Assembly (NCBI GenBank): GCA_963680875.1
Contig: OY804579.1
Span: forward strand, 52,466,036 to 52,530,035
Reading direction: 5' to 3'
Length of the DNA stretch: 64,000 nucleotides
Origin: Bathymodiolus brooksi
Taxonomy: Eukaryota > Mollusca > Bivalvia > Mytilida > Modiolidae
Shown: positions 60,587-64,000 of the stretch, one piece after another
Position numbering within the stretch: position 1 is the first letter of the stretch
Layout of the letters: each line of letters starts with the position of its first letter
Made by a program: the position numbers and the translations under genes
Notes under the pieces: generated by a model
What the model saw: the letters and a program-made list of their open reading frames with translations, nothing else
What the model was told of the DNA's origin: nothing
Databases searched by the model: none

Positions 60587-62187
60587 TCACATTTAATCTA
60601 TAATAGATTCTTTATTTCTCTTAAACCATAATACATACAGGTATAGAGATATGAAAATATGTACACTATTTACAATATATACAGACAGGTCATAACAAGA
60701 GGTTAACCGGGAGTCGACACACCTTTATTAATAATTCTGACAAAACGACATAATTTTTGGAGTTCTATTTTTGAAGTTGATGTCATTAATAGTTTGAACT
60801 TTATTATGTTAGGATTTATACGAATGTTTTTCTTTATATAAATTTTCCTTTGATTGCCGAAATACTGACATTTAAATAGATAATGAAATTCATCTCCAAT
60901 TTCTCCATTATTACATAAGGGACATATTCTATTCTCTCTGGCTATGTTTTTCCATCTACCATTTTCGACTGGTAACTTATGGTTTGTTGTTCTAAATTTA
61001 CTTAATGTCAAATTATCCTTATCATTTAAAATATTTAAGTAGTTTTCGAAAACCAAATTATCTTTATATATTCTGTAATTCAGTGCCTTCGGAGAATCGT
61101 TTACTGAAGAAAGCCACGTTTAGAGATATTGATCAGTGAGATTTTGTTTATTCGAGTGTTTCAACCACAATTCATTAATAAAAGTTTGTGACTCCCAAAT
61201 ATAATTAAAACCACAATTACACAATATATGTTTTACATATTTCAACCACATAAAGTTTCTATCTCTCACTCGCAACATATTATACATACATTTATAAATG
61301 ATAGCAGATAGTTTTGTTTGCTTTCCACTGATTAATTTAGCCCAAAAAGATATTGTTCTAACTTTTATATCAATGTCTAGGGGATATCTACCTAGTTCCC
61401 CATAAACCATGTAACTTGGTGTGGAAGTTTTAAAATTAAGTAATAGTTTACAAAATCGCAAGTGCACCCTTTCTATAATTTCGTTTTTTGAAAACCCCCA
61501 AACTTCACACCCATACAATAAAATAGGTTTTATTATTTTATCAAATAAGTCTAACTGGCACTGAATTGATAGGTTATGTATTTTTCCTCTTTTTAAAACT
61601 TCGAACATTGCTTTTGTGGCTTTCTCTACTTGAGCTTTTTTTGCCATTGAAAAGTTCCCAGATTTTGAAAGTAAAACACCCAGATAATTAAATTCAGACA
61701 CTATTCCAATTTCCATTTCATTAAATGTGAATGTTAGATTATTTGGAAGCCTCCCTCTAGAAAAAACCAAAATTTTAGTTTTTTCGACATTAACTTTAAG
61801 TTGCCAAAACTTACAATATTCAGAAAAGACATCAAGTTGTTTTTGAAGATCCTCTTTGGTTTCCGACATTATCACTGTATCGTCGGCGTACAGTAAAACG
61901 AAAAGTTTCAGATATACATTTAACTGGTTTTCAATTTCTTCAGACAATGTTGTCAACCCACTGACATCTTTTGACTGCAGGTAAGATTCTAAATCATTTA
62001 GAAAAATTGAAAACAAAAACGGTGATAAGTTCTCAACCTGTCTAACACCGTTTTCACACCTAAAGAAATCAGATTTACAATAGTTATATACTACACATGA
62101 TTTAATGTTATCATACATATTTAATATCAAACGATACATTTTACCATTGATATTGTTCAATAAAAGTGTGTACCATAATGCTTCACG
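60587..62187 (-). pseudogene. non-LTR retrotransposon (LINE), 5'-truncated, one premature stop
   Basis: The minus frame opens inside the RT domain (WREALWYTLLLNNINGKMYR), has the template/primer segment GVRQVENLSPFLFSIFLNDL, the catalytic box LLYADDTVIMSE, then VNVEKTKILVF and FNYLGVLLSKSG. It continues to 61120, where a TAA interrupts, and then runs in the same frame to 60706 with NHKLPVENGRWKNIAREN and CPLCNNGEIGDEFHYLFK, the C-terminal zinc motif. YADD is intact; the usual Gly of the RQGE-type motif is Val. The endonuclease and early RT are missing. 3' UTR to about 60590. A jockey/CR1-like clade is likely but not resolved. Confidence 0.85.
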
Positions 62188-62411
62188 CCAGGTAAGTAAG
62201 CATAGAAGAATGTAGATAAATATTTAACGAAACGAAATATATATGTTTGATCGTTCTCGCACCCGATTTCATGACAAAAATTTGCAAAAAAGCGGCGCAA
62301 GATTTTCACCGCACAGTTTCGAAAGTTTTTGATAGGGTGAAATCTGTAGCCCTATGGTCCGCAAATATCAGAAAACTGGCCAAGGACCATAAGGGCTACG
62401 GTTCCGCAGCT

Positions 62412-62798
62412 AGTGAATGCATAGCTCTGTGTTTGTTGGTTGGAATTGTTAAAATTTTGATATTTATTACAGTGGATATATTCAAACACTGCCAAAAAAA
62501 TAAGAAAATTAAACGAGCAGATCAAATTTTACCCGAAGTGTATGGTACCAATTTAAGTGCATATACGGGATAACCAAAAATCTGCAATTCACTTTACACA
62601 ACATTCAGTCTTACGGTGTGTGTTATTTTATCTATAGAGGAGCAAGACTGGAAAGTCATAATGAGTTAACAATTTTCTATACACCACATTCAGTCTTACG
62701 GTGGCTACTGGTATATTTAAAGTATATCAATACTACATTCAATGTTTTAATGAGAAAACAATTTATTATGCAAGTCATTAGTCTTATGGTGGGTACTT
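62412..62798. other. intergenic with short repeats
   Basis: CATTCAGTCTTA followed by cggtg or cggtgg occurs at 62605 and 62688, and a similar CATTCAGTCTTACAATGGG at 59577, a small dispersed unit. Confidence 0.45.
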
Positions 62799-62810
62799 AT
62801 CTATATATAG

Positions 62811-63085
62811 GGATATATAGGGGGTATATGATTATGGTGTATAACGCCACTATCAACAATATTTCAGTTATATCGTGGCGGTCAGTTTTATTGGTGGAGA
62901 AAACCGGAGTACCAGGAGATAACCACCGACCTGTCGCAAGTCACTGACAAGCTTTATCAAATAATGTTGTATCGAGTACACCTCGCCTGAGCAGGATTCG
63001 AACTCACAACTTTAATGGTGATACACACTGATTGCACAGAAAGTTGTAAATCTAATTACCATACGATCACAACCACGACGGCCCC
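62811..63085 (-). mobile_element. full-length type B SINE with 12-bp TSD
   Basis: ATCTATATATAG is duplicated at 62799-62810 and 63086-63097. On the minus strand: GGGGCCGTCGTGGTTGTGAT head, GAGTTCGAATCCTG B-box, TTATTTGATAAAGCTTGTC spacer, TCTCCACCAATAAAACTGAC domain, TGAAATATTGTTGATAGTGG and CGTTATACACC. The interior is well preserved. Confidence 0.9.
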
Positions 63086-63097
63086 ATCTATATATAG

Positions 63098-64000
63098 CAT
63101 TACCATATTGCATGCACTGTTTTTATGAGTAAATAATCCATTAACTGGCATGTAGAAATCTCCAGCCATAAGGAAATAAAACGCAATAAAACTGACATCT
63201 AAGCATTTCTAGCCAATATGACATAAAAGGCAAAATCACCGACACGTAACCATCTCTAGCCACTTTGACATAAACTCAATATCACTGACATATAATCATA
63301 TTTAGCCATTATGATTTACAACCCAATATTACTGACATCTAACCATTAAGAAAAATTGACCCTATTTCAGATAAAAAAAAATCAACACAAAGATTAAAAT
63401 TCGACACCTTTGAATCAATATTGCAAAATGACATTAGTGTCATATTCCAATGTTGAAAAATGAGCAGTGTCATTTTGCAGTTGTGAAAAAAAAAAGGGGG
63501 GGGGGGGCTAAAATTCTCCGCTACACCGGCTACTCGTAAAAAAACAATACTGTTATTTCTTACATATAGCTGATATATACAAAATATGAAAATTGTCGGA
63601 ACAGATATAATTAATTTCTACGAGTTCAGAAAAGGGTAGAAATTAATCCTCTGGCGAGCTTTTCTGGGATGCGTCGGATTGAGTGAAAATAAATTGCATT
63701 CTTTTATCAGCCATTCCAATCATTTTCAAGGGAGTCATCTTGTCCATTTGTGTTATACTGCTTCCCTTTCTTACCGTTCTCTTTGCATTAATCAAATACC
63801 ATGTGAAATTATACGAAGAGTACATATACGGTTTATATGTAACACTTTATTATTATTACTGAAAATTATTACTAAAGAATTACCAGGAAATGAAACATCA
63901 CTGTTCACGAATGTCAAACTGAACAAATAGAATTTAAAAAAAAATCGTAAAAAGAGTCATATTCGATACCCATAACACACAAATACATGACCGATCACCT
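63098..64000. other. intergenic with a weak exon candidate and start of R4
   Basis: 63709 onward, plus strand, follows a TTCTTTTATCAG acceptor-like site and reads a hydrophobic frame (AIPIIFKGVILSICVILLPF, LTVLFALIKYHVKLYEEY). The minus strand has a 60-codon frame over the same bases, and the TTCCAATCATTTTCAAGGG core recurs at 17530, so a repeat is as likely as an exon. A (G)n tract lies at 63496-63508. R4 begins near 63975. Confidence 0.3.

Larger units (their letters stand above)
59882..62411. mobile_element. long-inverted-repeat element (MULE/foldback type), ~224-base arms
   Basis: Arms 59882-60105 and 62188-62411 are inverted copies starting AGCTGCGGAACCGTAGCCC. Flanks AGTGAATTTAT and AGTGAATGCAT (11 bases, two differences) look like an old TSD; 9-11-base TSDs with long TIRs suggest a Mutator-like element. 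Each arm begins with its own hairpin (CCGTAGCCC...TATGGTCC facing GGACCATAGGGCTACGG). The interior is filled by a foldback element and a LINE. A frame of about 60 codons (MIVLAPDFMTKICKKAA...) stays open in both arms with few changes. Confidence 0.7.

Overview
The window is AT-rich animal DNA that is mostly introns and repeats. It most likely comes from a bivalve mollusc, plausibly a mytilid mussel. The basis is spliced GT-AG exons of a metazoan gene, tRNA-derived SINEs that end in a molluscan-type 3' domain, Pearl/Helitron-like core repeats, and several dispersed repeats that I associate from memory with mussel genomes. No operon, plasmid, CRISPR or bacterial feature is present.

The one confidently identified host gene is the calcineurin catalytic subunit (protein phosphatase 2B, PPP3C/CanA) on the minus strand. 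Three coding exons join in frame: exon 1 with the start codon (22739-22691), exon 2 (18022-17822) and exon 3 (1351-1227). Exon 3 carries the first metal-binding motifs of the phosphatase. The rest of the catalytic domain and the regulatory tail lie beyond base 1. Intron 1 (4.7 kb) and intron 2 (16.5 kb) are filled with transposons. A possible 5' UTR and promoter lies just above 22740.

Within and upstream of the gene (about 2.5-24.4 kb) there are layers of DNA transposons whose ends and target-site duplications (TSDs) can be read. They include a 2.2-kb element with an 8-bp TSD and a decayed unfamiliar ORF (6316-8517), an interrupted Pearl/Helitron-like array (10.5-12.5 kb), a 2.8-kb element holding two others (12958-15776), and a hAT element with an 8-bp TSD (16541-17296). 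A Mutator-like element with a perfect 9-bp TSD (18420-21344) surrounds a RecQ-like helicase exon and was itself hit by three later insertions. A hAT element with transposase remnants lies at 23154-24400.

From 24.4 to 64 kb I see no certain host gene. There is a broken Tc1 transposase (25.9-26.6 kb), a PIF/Harbinger element with TTA TSDs (28511-29097), a 25-bp minisatellite of about 50 copies split by a foldback MITE (29281-31000), 51-bp and 44-bp minisatellites, and a 1477-bp direct duplication made largely of a 16-bp minisatellite (51769-54830). There are also several SINEs with clear TSDs, three LINE 3' fragments, palindromic MITEs, and a long-inverted-repeat element containing a foldback and a LINE reverse transcriptase (59882-62411). 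One unidentified candidate host exon lies at 58470-58604.

The main new information is the stratigraphy. Several insertions can be ordered in time, and their empty sites recovered, because they landed inside inverted-repeat arms whose partner arm is intact.
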